Below are positions 54,767 through 63,697 of a stretch of DNA of 64,000 bases, piece after piece (the stretch's first letter is position 1; every line of letters begins with the position of its first letter). Source of the DNA: an uncultured Pelagibacteraceae bacterium (lineage in GTDB: Bacteria; Pseudomonadota; Alphaproteobacteria; Pelagibacterales; Pelagibacteraceae). Location: assembly GCA_902537845.1 (NCBI GenBank), contig CACBDC010000002.1:36253-100252 (forward strand), in the 5' to 3' direction. The translations under genes were made by a program, and so were the position numbers. Below the pieces are notes generated by a model. It saw only the letters and a list, made by a program, of their open reading frames with translations, made no database searches and was not told the DNA's origin.

Positions 54767-56443
54767 TTAATAAAGATTTTCTAGTTGTTGTTTATAATTT
54801 TTAATTATTTCTTTTCTTTTTAACTTTAAAGTTGGTGTAAGCATTCCGTTTTCAATTGTAAATTCATCATGAATTAAGACAAATTTTTTAATTTTTTCTA
54901 TTAATGTTAAACTTTTATTGATATTTTCAATTATAAGTTTAATTTTTTCTTTATTATTTTCTTTTTCGCTAACAATTAAGGCTACTAGATAATTTTTTTT
55001 ATCTCCATAAACAAAAGATTGTTTAATATTTTCATTTAAACATAAAATATTTTCAACTTTGCTTGGGGAAATGTTATCTCCGCCTAAATTAACAATAATA
55101 TCTTTTTTTCTGTCTGTAATTTTTAAATAATTATTATTATCCAATTCCCCGATGTCCCCGGTATGAAGCCATCCATCTTTAATTACTTTTTCTGTCTCAT
55201 CTTTCAGATTCCAATATCCTAACATAACGTTTTCACCCTTAATAAGAATTTCTCCATCTTCTGCTATTTTGACTTTATTTGTTCTAAACGGAGGCCCCAC
55301 TGATTCAACCTTAACAAGTTCTGGTAAATTACAGCTCACAACTGGAGAAGCTTCGGTAAGACCATAGCCTTGTAAAGTAGGCAATCCCACAGCATTTAAA
55401 AATTCTCCGATTTTTTGATCTAATGCTCCTCCACCAGAAACAAAGGCTTGAAGATTTCCACCGAATTGGCTTCTGATTTTTTTTCGCACTATTTTTTCAC
55501 ATAAAAAATTTACTATTTTTTCACCAAAACTTAATTGCTCTTTTTTAAGTATCTTTTTTCCTAATTCTAAAGTTTGATTAATTAATTTTTTTTTAAAACC
55601 TATTTGTTTATCAAAATTCATATTTATTTTGGTAAAAAGGTTTTGATAAAACCTTGGAACAGCTGTCATGATAGTCGGTTTAGCTACTCCCATATTTGAA
55701 ATTAGTTTTTCTAAACTTTCGGCGTAGAAAACTTTTGCACCGATTATGATTTGAATAAATTGAACTGTATGTTCATAAGAATGTGATAAAGGCAACCAAG
55801 TTAAAAACACAGGATCTTTTTTTTTTATTAAAGTTTCGAGTAACTCAACTGCTCCCTCACAGTTTGATAAAATACCGCCATGACTTAAAATAACACCTTT
55901 AGGATTTCCTGAAGTACCTGACGTATAAATAATACATGCAGGCATATTTCTTTTTAATTTATAATTAATCTCTTTTTTATAACTTTCCTCATTTATAATA
56001 TTTTTAATTAATAAGCTGTCTACATCTATCTCTTCGAAAGAGATTATTTTTTGCTCATTTAAATTAATGTGATTTTTTATTTTTTTGAATTGATCGCTAT
56101 TTGAAACAATAATTAAAGATGGCTTACAATCATTTAAAATATATTCATAATCATTTGATGAATATGTTGTAAAAATCGGGACAGAAATTCCTCCTGCATT
56201 CATTACGGCAAGATCTGCTATTAACCAGTAAGGTCTATTCTCAGATAATATTAAACAACGATCTCCTTCTGTTATCAGTGATTGTATTTTTGATGAAAGT
56301 TTAAAAATTCTCTCTTTGATATCACCCCAACTATAAGTTGGTTTTTCTGGTTTTAACCATTTTAAAAAAGGTCTGTCGGGATCAACCTCTTCACACTTTT
56401 TAAAGTATAATTCTACAAGACTATTAAGTTTATCTATTTCCAT
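54767..56443 (-). CDS. Long-chain acyl-CoA synthetase (AMP-binding)
   Basis: A 558-residue ANL ligase activating a fatty or other carboxylic acid to its CoA ester. Seen: the ATP motif IYTSGTSGNPKGVILSHGG (about residues 171-189), GYGLTEASPVVS (about 358-369), HTGDIGEL and the hinge DRKKDIIVNLGGDNISPSKVE (in parts, about 439-459). The catalytic lysine near the C terminus is in the usual LKLKRK region. Chain-length preference cannot be read. It lies 13 nt from tRNA-Leu. The 209-nt gap to the basic microprotein gene is AT-rich without a recognisable signal. Confidence 0.9.
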   Translation of the reverse strand: MEIDKLNSLVELYFKKCEEVDPDRPFLKWLKPEKPTYSWGDIKERIFKLSSKIQSLITEGDRCLILSENRPYWLIADLAVMNAGGISVPIFTTYSSNDYEYILNDCKPSLIIVSNSDQFKKIKNHINLNEQKIISFEEIDVDSLLIKNIINEESYKKEINYKLKRNMPACIIYTSGTSGNPKGVILSHGGILSNCEGAVELLETLIKKKDPVFLTWLPLSHSYEHTVQFIQIIIGAKVFYAESLEKLISNMGVAKPTIMTAVPRFYQNLFTKINMNFDKQIGFKKKLINQTLELGKKILKKEQLSFGEKIVNFLCEKIVRKKIRSQFGGNLQAFVSGGGALDQKIGEFLNAVGLPTLQGYGLTEASPVVSCNLPELVKVESVGPPFRTNKVKIAEDGEILIKGENVMLGYWNLKDETEKVIKDGWLHTGDIGELDNNNYLKITDRKKDIIVNLGGDNISPSKVENILCLNENIKQSFVYGDKKNYLVALIVSEKENNKEKIKLIIENINKSLTLIEKIKKFVLIHDEFTIENGMLTPTLKLKRKEIIKNYKQQLENLY

Positions 56444-56447
56444 AACT

Positions 56448-56534
56448 TGGTGGGCGAAGAGAGACTCGAACTCTCAAGGTATTGCTACCACCGGATTTTG
56501 AGTCCGGCGCGTCTACCAGTTCCACCATTCGCCC
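56448..56534 (-). tRNA. tRNA-Leu (CAA)
   Basis: Reverse complement folds as an 87-nt class II tRNA: acceptor GGGCGAA/TTCGCCC, anticodon stem CCGGA/TCCGG with loop CTCAAAA (anticodon CAA), long variable arm, T arm with GAGAGTTCGAGTCTCTC, discriminator A and encoded CCA (56448-56450). It reads UUG. Confidence 0.97.
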
Positions 56535-56550
56535 ATTTTTTTGAAATAAT

Positions 56551-57396
56551 CTAATTTATTTTTCTAACTATGAGAACAAAAATAATTGAGGTAACGAACA
56601 TAATTAGTGCATATGCAGCTGTTGGTACCATAAATACTATATCGTCAAATAATTGTGTAGCTACGAATACAGCTAAAGTTCCATTTTGTAAGCCGCATTC
56701 AAGTGAAATACATTTTCTTTGTTCTAGCCCTGAAGCTAAAAATTTTGCCATGTAGTAACCTATAAAAATCATTGTAATATTTAAGATGAAAGCTACTAAA
56801 CCTGCTCTTGTTATAAAGCTTACTATCCTGTCCCACTCTTCTACCCAAATAGAGATAAAGACAACTAAAAATAATATTACTGACAATCTCTGAACTAACC
56901 GGGTTTTGGACACTATGAAATCTGTCATTAAACTTCTTACAATCATGCCAAAAATTACGGGAACTGTTACTACAAAAAACATTTTAACAGCAATATTAAT
57001 CATGGATATTTCTTTAGTTATTTCAAAACCAAGAAAGCTTGCTGAATTGTAGACAATTAAAGGAACTGTTATCACAGATATTAAACTCACCACTGCAGTT
57101 AACGTTACAGAAAGTGCTACATCTCCATTAGCAAATTTAGTTAATATATTTGACGTCACTCCACCAGGGGCTGCTGCAATTACCATTACACCAAGAGCTA
57201 TTTCTGGTGGCATTGAAATAAGATGAATTAAGATAAAAGCGATAATTGGAAGTATGATAACTTGACCAAAAAAACCTACTATAAAATCTCTAGGGATTGT
57301 AATTACTCTTTTAAAGTCTGCTACGGTTAGGCCAAGACCTAAACCGAACATTATTATGGCTAAACAAACCGGAGCTATTGTTTTTGCTATTTCCAT
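56551..57396 (-). CDS. Bile acid:sodium symporter family (BASS) permease
   Basis: A 281-residue protein with nine or ten spans. Family markers: the MFGLGLGL start region, IAAAPGGVTSNILTKFANGDVALS (about residues 73-96, in parts) and the later LECGLQNGTLAVFVATQ (about 233-249), which holds the second set of conserved polar residues for Na+ and substrate. In bacteria such proteins move organic anions (for example pantoate or pyruvate); the substrate here is not known. It is 16 nt downstream of tRNA-Leu's 5' end. Confidence 0.92.
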   Translation of the reverse strand: MEIAKTIAPVCLAIIMFGLGLGLTVADFKRVITIPRDFIVGFFGQVIILPIIAFILIHLISMPPEIALGVMVIAAAPGGVTSNILTKFANGDVALSVTLTAVVSLISVITVPLIVYNSASFLGFEITKEISMINIAVKMFFVVTVPVIFGMIVRSLMTDFIVSKTRLVQRLSVILFLVVFISIWVEEWDRIVSFITRAGLVAFILNITMIFIGYYMAKFLASGLEQRKCISLECGLQNGTLAVFVATQLFDDIVFMVPTAAYALIMFVTSIIFVLIVRKIN

Positions 57397-57450
57397 AATT
57401 TTTTAAAGAACTCTATAGACTTAACTTAACTTATTTTTGTTACAAGATTA

Positions 57451-58473
57451 TTAAATACTAAATTTTGAAAATTTCATCAAGTTAAACATTGTTGTGCAAT
57501 ATTCACTAAATGCTCTTTGACTAGTTATGTAGTTTTCCCCTATTTTTTTCATATGTTCTCGATTATTTCCAATTGAATATTCTAGTTTTTTATTTCTAAT
57601 TATATGTTTCTTTTTCTCCAAAGACTTAAGTTTTCTAATTACAGTTGCCCTTGGTATGGCTGATATATCTGAAATTGAAGAAGCATTAATTCCTCGTTTG
57701 GACTTATGTTTTAGAGTAGCTAAAAAGAAATCCCCATAAGTTTCAGGTTTTCTTGTTACATCATTTTCAATAGATTCTATTAAATCTCTAATTTGAACTA
57801 AGCCAATTGACCCCCAAACGTTCCAAGACTCTAAATCTCCATAATGAGCTCTATGTCTCACTAAATAAGGTATTTGAAATCTATACCAATACTCCCAACT
57901 TACAGTAAAGTGCTCTATAATAAATTTTTTTATAACCTCTTTTTCTAATGGTTGACCAAACCAGTCTTCGGCGGATAAGTGCTTTGAAAGTTTGGATAAT
58001 AGTCCGGACAGATTTTCAATTGTACTCATAGGTTTTTGGATTTCCAATCCTTTGGAATGTAAAAAGATTGATTTTCCAGATCTTATAATAATGTCATTAG
58101 ATTGAAGATAATTAACTTTCCGTCTTACTGTCTCTTTTGGGATATTAAGATCTTTAGATATCTCAATTAAATTTAGTTTTTCGATACCTACTTTGTCTTG
58201 ACCATAAAAGGCTTCCATTGACATATAGTGAAATCGATCTGAATAATTAACGTAAACCTTGTTCATTAAATACATTAAAATTAAATATGTATCGAAATCA
58301 TTAAAGTTTTTATAAGCGCGGTTTACCCAGTCTTGTTGCAATCTATAAAATGACTTCAATTTTTCATTGATGTTTCGCTGAAAAACTTCATGGACTTTAT
58401 CTTTATTTATGCTCGTGCCTACATTCTCACTTTTATTTACTCGAGCAATTTTGATGTCTACGGGATTACTCAT
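57451..58473 (-). CDS. Unrecognised protein with two winged-helix/HTH motifs
   Basis: A 340-residue cytosolic protein. Two similar helix-turn-helix stretches are visible: ISKDLNIPKETVRRKVNYL (about residues 104-122) and ISDISAIPRATVIRKLKSLEKKK (about 272-294), as in MarR/Rrf2-type winged helices. The middle is Trp/Tyr/His-rich (EYWYRFQIPYLVRHRAHYG near 194-212). This duplicated layout suggests a DNA-binding regulator, perhaps a cyclic or dimeric sensor, but no family is recognised. The upstream small membrane gene ends 5 nt before its start, so the two form one unit. Confidence 0.6.
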   Translation of the reverse strand: MSNPVDIKIARVNKSENVGTSINKDKVHEVFQRNINEKLKSFYRLQQDWVNRAYKNFNDFDTYLILMYLMNKVYVNYSDRFHYMSMEAFYGQDKVGIEKLNLIEISKDLNIPKETVRRKVNYLQSNDIIIRSGKSIFLHSKGLEIQKPMSTIENLSGLLSKLSKHLSAEDWFGQPLEKEVIKKFIIEHFTVSWEYWYRFQIPYLVRHRAHYGDLESWNVWGSIGLVQIRDLIESIENDVTRKPETYGDFFLATLKHKSKRGINASSISDISAIPRATVIRKLKSLEKKKHIIRNKKLEYSIGNNREHMKKIGENYITSQRAFSEYCTTMFNLMKFSKFSI

Positions 58474-58478
58474 TAAAA

Positions 58479-58664
58479 TTATTTATTCCAAGTAACGCTT
58501 TGATTGATAAGAATGGCCATTAAAATCCAAATGATAAACGTATCACCTGGAGAAAAACCATAATCTGCACCAAACATTCCCGCAACTATTACGATAGCGT
58601 AGATCACAGCTGTCGATAAAATTAAACTTGCGAGGTATCTAAGAATTGTGCATTTTAAATTCAT
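58479..58664 (-). CDS. Small membrane protein, 61 aa
   Basis: From ATG 58664, 61 residues with two hydrophobic spans (about residues 10-30 and 42-58) separated by a FGADYGFSPGD loop. The start codon overlaps the start codon of the divergent YqaA gene (CATG), so neither can have a ribosome-binding site outside the other gene. On the minus strand a TATAAT lies 9-14 nt before the ATG, pointing to a nearly leaderless message. A longer open frame reaching 58805 is a read-through of the YqaA gene. Linked to the double-HTH gene by a 5-nt gap. Confidence 0.5.
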   Translation of the reverse strand: MNLKCTILRYLASLILSTAVIYAIVIVAGMFGADYGFSPGDTFIIWILMAILINQSVTWNK

Positions 58665-59262
58665 GTTGAAAAAATTATACGACAGATGTGTAGAACTTGC
58701 TAGGCATAAATTTTCTAAGCCTTTACTTGGCTTTGTAGCATTCATTGAAAGTTTCTTTTTTCCCGTTCCACCAGATTTAATGATCGTGCCTATGGTCGTA
58801 GCCAAAAGAGAAGATTATTTAAAAATATTTCTCATAGCTACTGTAGGTTCAGTTTTAGGTGGATTGTTTGGTTACATGTTGGGTGTGTTTTTTTTAGATG
58901 CTTCGATGGTTATTATCGAGTTTTATGGATATGAGGAAAAAGTTTTTCAAATTCAAGATAAGATGTCTACCAGAGGTGGTTTTTTAGCTTGGCTTGGGAT
59001 TATGTTTTTAGCTGGTTTCACTCCTCTTCCTTTTAAAGTATTTACGATTACAAGTGGAGTGATTGGTTTTAATCTCACTGTTTTCTTTTTTATATGTCTT
59101 TTTACAAGAGGTCTTAGATTTTTATTAGTTTCTTATTTAACTTATCTTTTTGGTAAAAAATTTGGTGAATTTATTGAAAAAAAAGGTGCGTTATGGTTTA
59201 CGCTTGCTGGAATATTTATTGTAATTTTAGCGGGTGCCTTGTACATAATCTTCGTTAAATGA
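58663..59262 (+). CDS. YqaA/DedA-type membrane protein
   Basis: A 199-residue DedA-family protein. Seen: AFIESFFFPVPPDLMIVPM (about residues 26-44) with conserved Glu and Pro residues, GSVLGGLFGYMLG and the later FLAGFTPLPFKVFTITSG (about 116-133) and FFICLFTRGLRF. DedA proteins act as lipid flippases or proton-coupled transporters. The start is set at ATG 58663 (MLKKLYDRC, as in the family), not the GTG at 58648. It overlaps dsbB by 4 nt (ATGA). Confidence 0.92.
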   Translation: MLKKLYDRCVELARHKFSKPLLGFVAFIESFFFPVPPDLMIVPMVVAKREDYLKIFLIATVGSVLGGLFGYMLGVFFLDASMVIIEFYGYEEKVFQIQDKMSTRGGFLAWLGIMFLAGFTPLPFKVFTITSGVIGFNLTVFFFICLFTRGLRFLLVSYLTYLFGKKFGEFIEKKGALWFTLAGIFIVILAGALYIIFVK

Positions 59263-59738
59263 TTTTAAATAACAAGCTATTACTAAATGGTATTTTAGCC
59301 TTTAGTATACTCTCGCTTTCAATAGCTTACTTCATACAGTATGTGCTAGGCCACAAACCTTGTAATTTATGTATAGTTGAAAGAATTCCTTATATTGCTG
59401 CGATAATACTTATTTCACTAATCTTTATTTTAAATAGATATCAAAAAATAATTTCTAGCCTCATTTTAATATTCTTTATTTTTGGTGCTGTAGTTTCTTT
59501 TTATCATTTTGGTATAGAACAAGGTTTTTTTAGCGAATCTTTAGTTTGCGATTTAGGCGATAGCCAGCCCTTAAATAAAGAAGATCTTCTAAATCAGCTT
59601 AAAAAAACAGAGATAGTAAGCTGTAAGGATGTAACTTTTAGATTTTTAGGGCTTTCACTTGCTACAATAAATACAGTTATCTCATTAATACTTAGTGGTA
59701 TTATAATAAGGGTTATTAAAAATTATGGAAAAAACTAA
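59259..59738 (+). CDS. dsbB: Disulfide bond formation protein DsbB
   Basis: A 159-residue, four-span membrane protein re-oxidising DsbA with ubiquinone. The first CxxC is in GHKPCNLCIVERIPYI (about residues 31-46); the second cysteine pair lies in the loop LVCDLGDSQ...VSCKDVTF. A DsbA gene is not in the window. Its end overlaps coq7 by 14 nt; pairing a quinone-using enzyme with a ubiquinone-synthesis gene may be meaningful. Confidence 0.92.
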   Translation: MILNNKLLLNGILAFSILSLSIAYFIQYVLGHKPCNLCIVERIPYIAAIILISLIFILNRYQKIISSLILIFFIFGAVVSFYHFGIEQGFFSESLVCDLGDSQPLNKEDLLNQLKKTEIVSCKDVTFRFLGLSLATINTVISLILSGIIIRVIKNYGKN

Positions 59739-60258
59739 CAAAAAAACTTTAGAAGAAATTATAAGAGTTGACCATGCTGGTGAACGTGGGGCTATAAAAA
59801 TATATGAAGGACAACTTCTAGCTCTTAAAACGTTCAAACAAGATGAATTTTTAAAAAAGAAAATAGAGGAAATGAAAGAGCATGAAAAAGAACACTACGA
59901 ATATTTTGATAACGAAATAAAAAAAAGAAATATCAAACCCACAAAACTATTACCTCTCTGGGATCTGATGGGTGTAACTCTTGGTTTTGGAACAGCAATG
60001 TTAGGAGAAAAAGCAGCCATGCTTTGTACTGCATCAGTTGAAGAGGTAATTGATGGTCACTATAAAGATCAAACTTATAAACTTGGAAAAGATGAAGAAG
60101 AGTTAAAAAAGAAAATTATGAAATTTAGGCAGGACGAATTAGATCATAAAGACATAGCGTATGATAATGGAGCAACAAAAAAAGGATTATACGGAGTCTT
60201 AGATAAAATCATTAAAACTTCATCGAGAATAGCTATTACGATTTCAGAAAAAGTCTAA
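59725..60258 (+). CDS. coq7: Demethoxyubiquinone hydroxylase (CoQ7 family)
   Basis: A 177-residue di-iron enzyme hydroxylating demethoxyubiquinone in ubiquinone synthesis. Ligands in order: the first Glu in RVDHAGERGAIKIYEGQ (about 11-27), EHEKEHYEYF (Glu...His), the EEVIDGHY block (about 111-118) and RQDELDHKDIA (about 133-143). Short alphaproteobacterial/mitochondrial form. It ends directly against the convergent HNH gene (stop codons meet at 60258/60259). Confidence 0.95.
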   Translation: MEKTNKKTLEEIIRVDHAGERGAIKIYEGQLLALKTFKQDEFLKKKIEEMKEHEKEHYEYFDNEIKKRNIKPTKLLPLWDLMGVTLGFGTAMLGEKAAMLCTASVEEVIDGHYKDQTYKLGKDEEELKKKIMKFRQDELDHKDIAYDNGATKKGLYGVLDKIIKTSSRIAITISEKV

Positions 60259-60828
60259 TTAAGGTTCTAACTCGATATCCCAATATAGATAATCCATCCA
60301 ACTTTCATGAAGAAAGTTTGGTGGAAAATGTCTACCGTTACGATGTAAATCTTCGACTGTCGGTGCGTAAGGTTTATTAGCCAATTTTAGATCACAGTCT
60401 CTATAAAGCTTTCCGCCTTTTTTAACATTGCAGCTAGAGCAAGCTGTTACAACATTGTTCCAATCTGTTAATCCCCCTCTCGACTTCGGCAACAAATGAT
60501 CAAAGGTCAAATCTTTTGTATCGCCGCAATATTGGCAAGCAAACTTATCTCTTAAAAAAACATTAAATCTTGTAAAGTTTGGATTTTTTGAAGGTTGAAT
60601 AAAATTTTTAAGCGCGATCACACTTGGTAAATTCATTTCAAATGAAGGGCTTCTTATTTTTCTTTTATAGTTTGAGACAATACTCACTCTGTCTAAAAAA
60701 ACTGATTTAACTGCATCTTGCCAACACCAAATTGAAAGTGGGTAATAACTTAACGGTCTAAAGTCAGCGTTTAGAACTAACGCCGGACATTTTTCAAGAG
60801 GTACTTTATCGACAGAAGAAATAATCAT
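60259..60828 (-). CDS. HNH endonuclease
   Basis: A 189-residue protein of the common single-copy alphaproteobacterial HNH family. N-terminal LVLNADFRPLSYYPLSIWCWQDA (in parts, about residues 18-40); the HNH core has CQYCG (about 97-101), LTFDHLLPKSRGG (about 105-117) and CSSCNVKKG (about 128-136), four cysteines holding zinc plus the catalytic histidine. Its physiological role is not settled; it is not clearly part of a restriction system here. The next gene upstream is 61 nt away. Confidence 0.9.
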   Translation of the reverse strand: MIISSVDKVPLEKCPALVLNADFRPLSYYPLSIWCWQDAVKSVFLDRVSIVSNYKRKIRSPSFEMNLPSVIALKNFIQPSKNPNFTRFNVFLRDKFACQYCGDTKDLTFDHLLPKSRGGLTDWNNVVTACSSCNVKKGGKLYRDCDLKLANKPYAPTVEDLHRNGRHFPPNFLHESWMDYLYWDIELEP

Positions 60829-60889
60829 ACATTAAAGCTAACTGATACAAAAAATTATATCAAGTTATAATTATGTATCACTCAAAAAA

Positions 60890-61546
60890 TTAAGAATTAA
60901 ATTGTTTTTTTATAAATTGAAGGCCCAAACTTGACCCCTCTGTTGGTATACGATGTTCACAGTTTTTGAAAATTTTTGTTTCTATTTTGTAATTATTTTT
61001 ATTAAAAAAGTCTTTAGCCTCTAATAATGAGTCGATAGAAACCACTTGATCTATGTCCCCATGCATTAAAATAATCTTTGGTCTAGAATTAATATTTTTT
61101 GAAAGATGTGCGGTGTCTATAATTCTACCTGAGTAGCCAATTATAGAATTCACCATATCTTTTCTTTTTAAACCAGCTTGTAAAGTAATCATGCAACCTT
61201 GGCTAAATCCTCCAATAATGATCTGGTCAGCTTTTAGACTATTATATTTTTTAACTTCGTCAATAAGTTTATTTAATTTGTTTTCTGCTACTAGTGATTT
61301 AGCTAAAACTTGCTCCGGTGTTTGATCCATTAAATCAAACCATTGAAAACCGGACGGGCTTGCTGCGCATTTCTCAGGAGCATCAGGACAAATAAATATT
61401 GTGTCTGGTAAATGAGCGCGCCAGTAATTTGCAAGGATTGAGATATCTTTACCATCACCACCATAACCGTGGCAAAGTATTACGGCGTTTTTGGGTTTAT
61501 TTTTAGAAAGTGGTTCTAAAACAATTGTATTTAATGAATAGGTCAT
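60890..61546 (-). CDS. Carboxylesterase/phospholipase, alpha/beta hydrolase 6-like
   Basis: A 218-residue serine hydrolase of the YpfH/acyl-protein-thioesterase group. Seen: LCHGYGGDGKD (about residues 24-34), the nucleophile GGFSQGCM (about 113-120), HGDIDQVV (Asp, about 166-173) and NCEHRIPTEG (His, about 197-206). No signal peptide. Substrate unknown. Only 16 nt separate its start from the divergent HIG1 gene. Confidence 0.9.
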   Translation of the reverse strand: MTYSLNTIVLEPLSKNKPKNAVILCHGYGGDGKDISILANYWRAHLPDTIFICPDAPEKCAASPSGFQWFDLMDQTPEQVLAKSLVAENKLNKLIDEVKKYNSLKADQIIIGGFSQGCMITLQAGLKRKDMVNSIIGYSGRIIDTAHLSKNINSRPKIILMHGDIDQVVSIDSLLEAKDFFNKNNYKIETKIFKNCEHRIPTEGSSLGLQFIKKQFNS

Positions 61547-61562
61547 GATAGTAGAATATTAA

Positions 61563-61763
61563 ATGTCTGAATTTTTTTTTAATTTTATAGGTTTTACTTT
61601 ATTAGGTGCTGTAGCCATAGTTTTAATAATGGGTATATATACTTTATTTAAGGGTGGTAGTACTAGTAAAAAATATTCAAACAAATTAATGCAATTGCGT
61701 GTTCTACTTCAGTTTATTGCAATTATAGTTTTGGTTCTAATGGCTTATTTTTTTAAAAATTAA
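61563..61763 (+). CDS. HIG1-domain small membrane protein
   Basis: A 66-residue protein with two hydrophobic spans (about residues 8-27 and 46-62) and the HIG1 middle KYSNKLMQLRVLLQF, in which bacterial members replace the animal QRMRVQ-type motif. Mitochondrial HIG1 proteins stabilise respiratory complexes III/IV; a respiratory-assembly role in alphaproteobacteria is inferred. A TAGAAT at 61552-61557 lies 5 nt before the ATG, so the message may be leaderless. Converges with the TlpA gene, overlapping by 4 nt. Confidence 0.85.
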   Translation: MSEFFFNFIGFTLLGAVAIVLIMGIYTLFKGGSTSKKYSNKLMQLRVLLQFIAIIVLVLMAYFFKN

Positions 61764-62287
61764 ATATATTTTTTAATTAAGCTTATAAAATCATCACTTA
61801 CAAAATCAACTTCGCCGATAACTCTGCCAAACTCATTGCCATTTTTATCGATTAAAATACTTGTGGGAAGTCCTCGCATTTTGAATTGCTTTACTAATTT
61901 CAACTTTGGATCATAGTAAGTATCTAAACTAGCAACACCGATGCTTCTGAAAAAGTCTCTAACTTTAAGCTTATTAGGTTGCTCCATGTTAATAGCGTAA
62001 ACTTTAACTTGTGGAAATTGATTTGTTAGTTTTTCGAGCGAAGGCATCTCTCTTTTACAAGGAGCACACCAAGTTGCCCAGAAATTCAAGATCATGATGT
62101 TGCCTTTTTTGTTAGTTAAATCGACATCATTAAGATCTGAATCTTTGAATTTTAATTCTTTAATTTGAGTCGGTTTTTCGTGGATTACTATATTTTTTGA
62201 AAAATCTTCTGCCCCGTAAAGATTGTGGCTAATCAGATATAGAAGGATTATGTGAATATAGATTTTAAAAGATTTACTAATTTTCAT
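61760..62287 (-). CDS. TlpA-like periplasmic thiol:disulfide oxidoreductase
   Basis: A 175-residue exported thioredoxin-fold protein: hydrophobic signal/anchor (about residues 7-24), then the active site NFWATWCAPCKREMPS (about 68-83) and the cis-Pro region GLPTSILIDKNG (about 140-151). TlpA-type proteins keep periplasmic thiols reduced, for example for cytochrome oxidase CuA or cytochrome c maturation. Divergent from argH with 30 nt between; tlpA next to argH is common in alphaproteobacteria. Confidence 0.92.
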   Translation of the reverse strand: MKISKSFKIYIHIILLYLISHNLYGAEDFSKNIVIHEKPTQIKELKFKDSDLNDVDLTNKKGNIMILNFWATWCAPCKREMPSLEKLTNQFPQVKVYAINMEQPNKLKVRDFFRSIGVASLDTYYDPKLKLVKQFKMRGLPTSILIDKNGNEFGRVIGEVDFVSDDFISLIKKYI

Positions 62288-62317
62288 ATTAATTTAAATT
62301 AGAAATAACACAGTAAA

Positions 62318-63697
62318 ATGAAAAATAAAACAATTTGGTCTAATAGATTTAAAAACAAAACGTCTCAATCTTTTCAAAAGATTGGGTCTTCAATTCATAT
62401 TGATAAAAGACTTTATGAACAAGATATCGCTTCATCTGTTGTACACACGCAAATGCTAGTGAAACAAAAGATAATTAAAAGTGAAGATGGTAACAAAATT
62501 ATCAATGGACTTAAAAAAATTAAAGTTCAGATTGACAAGGGAGATTTTGAATTTAAAGAAAAGTTCGAGGATATTCACTTAAATATAGAAAAAGCATTAT
62601 TTGAGATCATTGGTCCATCAGCTGGATTTCTGCATACCGCTAGATCTAGAAATGATCAAGTCGTGACTGATTTTAAATTGTGGATTAAAAAAGCATCAAA
62701 CGAAATTATAAAAGATATTTCGGTTATCATGAGAAATCTTATAAAAAAAGCTGAAAAAAATACAGATACGGTTATGCCTGGATTAACGCATTTAAAAAAT
62801 GCACAACCTATTTCATTCGCACATTATTTGTTGTCGTACTATGAGATGTTAAAAAGAGATAAAAAAAGATTTGAAAATAATCTTGAGCTATTAAATGAGT
62901 GTCCGCTTGGATCTGCGGCACTTTCAGGAACATCTTATAAAATAGACAGAACCTATACTGCAAAAAAACTTGGTTTTAAAAAACCTACAGATAACTCTAT
63001 GGACTCTGTATCGGATAGAGATTTTGCAATTGATTTTTTATATGCTTCTGCTGTTTGTGCAATGCACCTATCTAGATTGGCAGAAGACTTTATTATTTAT
63101 AATTCCGATGCTTTCAATTTAATTTCATTCAAAGATAGCATGCTCACAGGATCATCAATTATGCCTCAAAAAAAGAATCCTGATCCTGCAGAACTAATAA
63201 GAGGAAGAGTTGGAATGAATTATGGAAAGTTAAATGCAATGTTGACAATAATGAAAGGTCTTCCCATGTCATATTTTAAAGATATGCAAGATGACAAGGA
63301 GTTAGTTTTTGGTGGCTATGATACTTTGAAAGATACTCTAACTATGAGCGCCGAATTAATAAATTCTGTAAATGCTAATAAAGCAAATATGCTTTTTATG
63401 GCTAATCAAGGATATACAACAGCAACTGATTTTGCAGACTATCTTGTTAAAAATAAAAATTTATCGTTTAGAGAGTCTTACGCTATTTCAGCAAAAGTTG
63501 TGAATTATGCAGAAAAAAATAACAAGATGTTATCTGAATTAAATTTGGATGAAATCAAAAAATTTTATAAAGATTTAGATAAAAGTGTTTTAAAAGTATT
63601 TGATGTAAAAAATTCTATGAATGCAAAAAAATCTCATGGAGGAACGTCTATAATTAATGTTAAATCAATGATAAAAAAATATAAAAGGGAAATTTAA
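62318..63697 (+). CDS. argH: Argininosuccinate lyase
   Basis: A 459-residue enzyme of the fumarase/aspartase superfamily making arginine and fumarate. Conserved regions: TARSRNDQVVTDFKLW (about 108-123), GLTHLKNAQPISFAHY (about 152-167) and the signature GSSIMPQKKNPDPAEL (about 277-292) with the catalytic serine. Its start has a short 30-nt upstream gap. The stop overlaps the start of the LptM-like gene (TAATG), forming an argH-lptM-lysA run. Confidence 0.97.
   Translation: MKNKTIWSNRFKNKTSQSFQKIGSSIHIDKRLYEQDIASSVVHTQMLVKQKIIKSEDGNKIINGLKKIKVQIDKGDFEFKEKFEDIHLNIEKALFEIIGPSAGFLHTARSRNDQVVTDFKLWIKKASNEIIKDISVIMRNLIKKAEKNTDTVMPGLTHLKNAQPISFAHYLLSYYEMLKRDKKRFENNLELLNECPLGSAALSGTSYKIDRTYTAKKLGFKKPTDNSMDSVSDRDFAIDFLYASAVCAMHLSRLAEDFIIYNSDAFNLISFKDSMLTGSSIMPQKKNPDPAELIRGRVGMNYGKLNAMLTIMKGLPMSYFKDMQDDKELVFGGYDTLKDTLTMSAELINSVNANKANMLFMANQGYTTATDFADYLVKNKNLSFRESYAISAKVVNYAEKNNKMLSELNLDEIKKFYKDLDKSVLKVFDVKNSMNAKKSHGGTSIINVKSMIKKYKREI

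Noticed and set aside
58665..58805. 47-residue extension of the small membrane gene
   Set aside because: It is antisense to the YqaA start region and breaks the composition of the short product.
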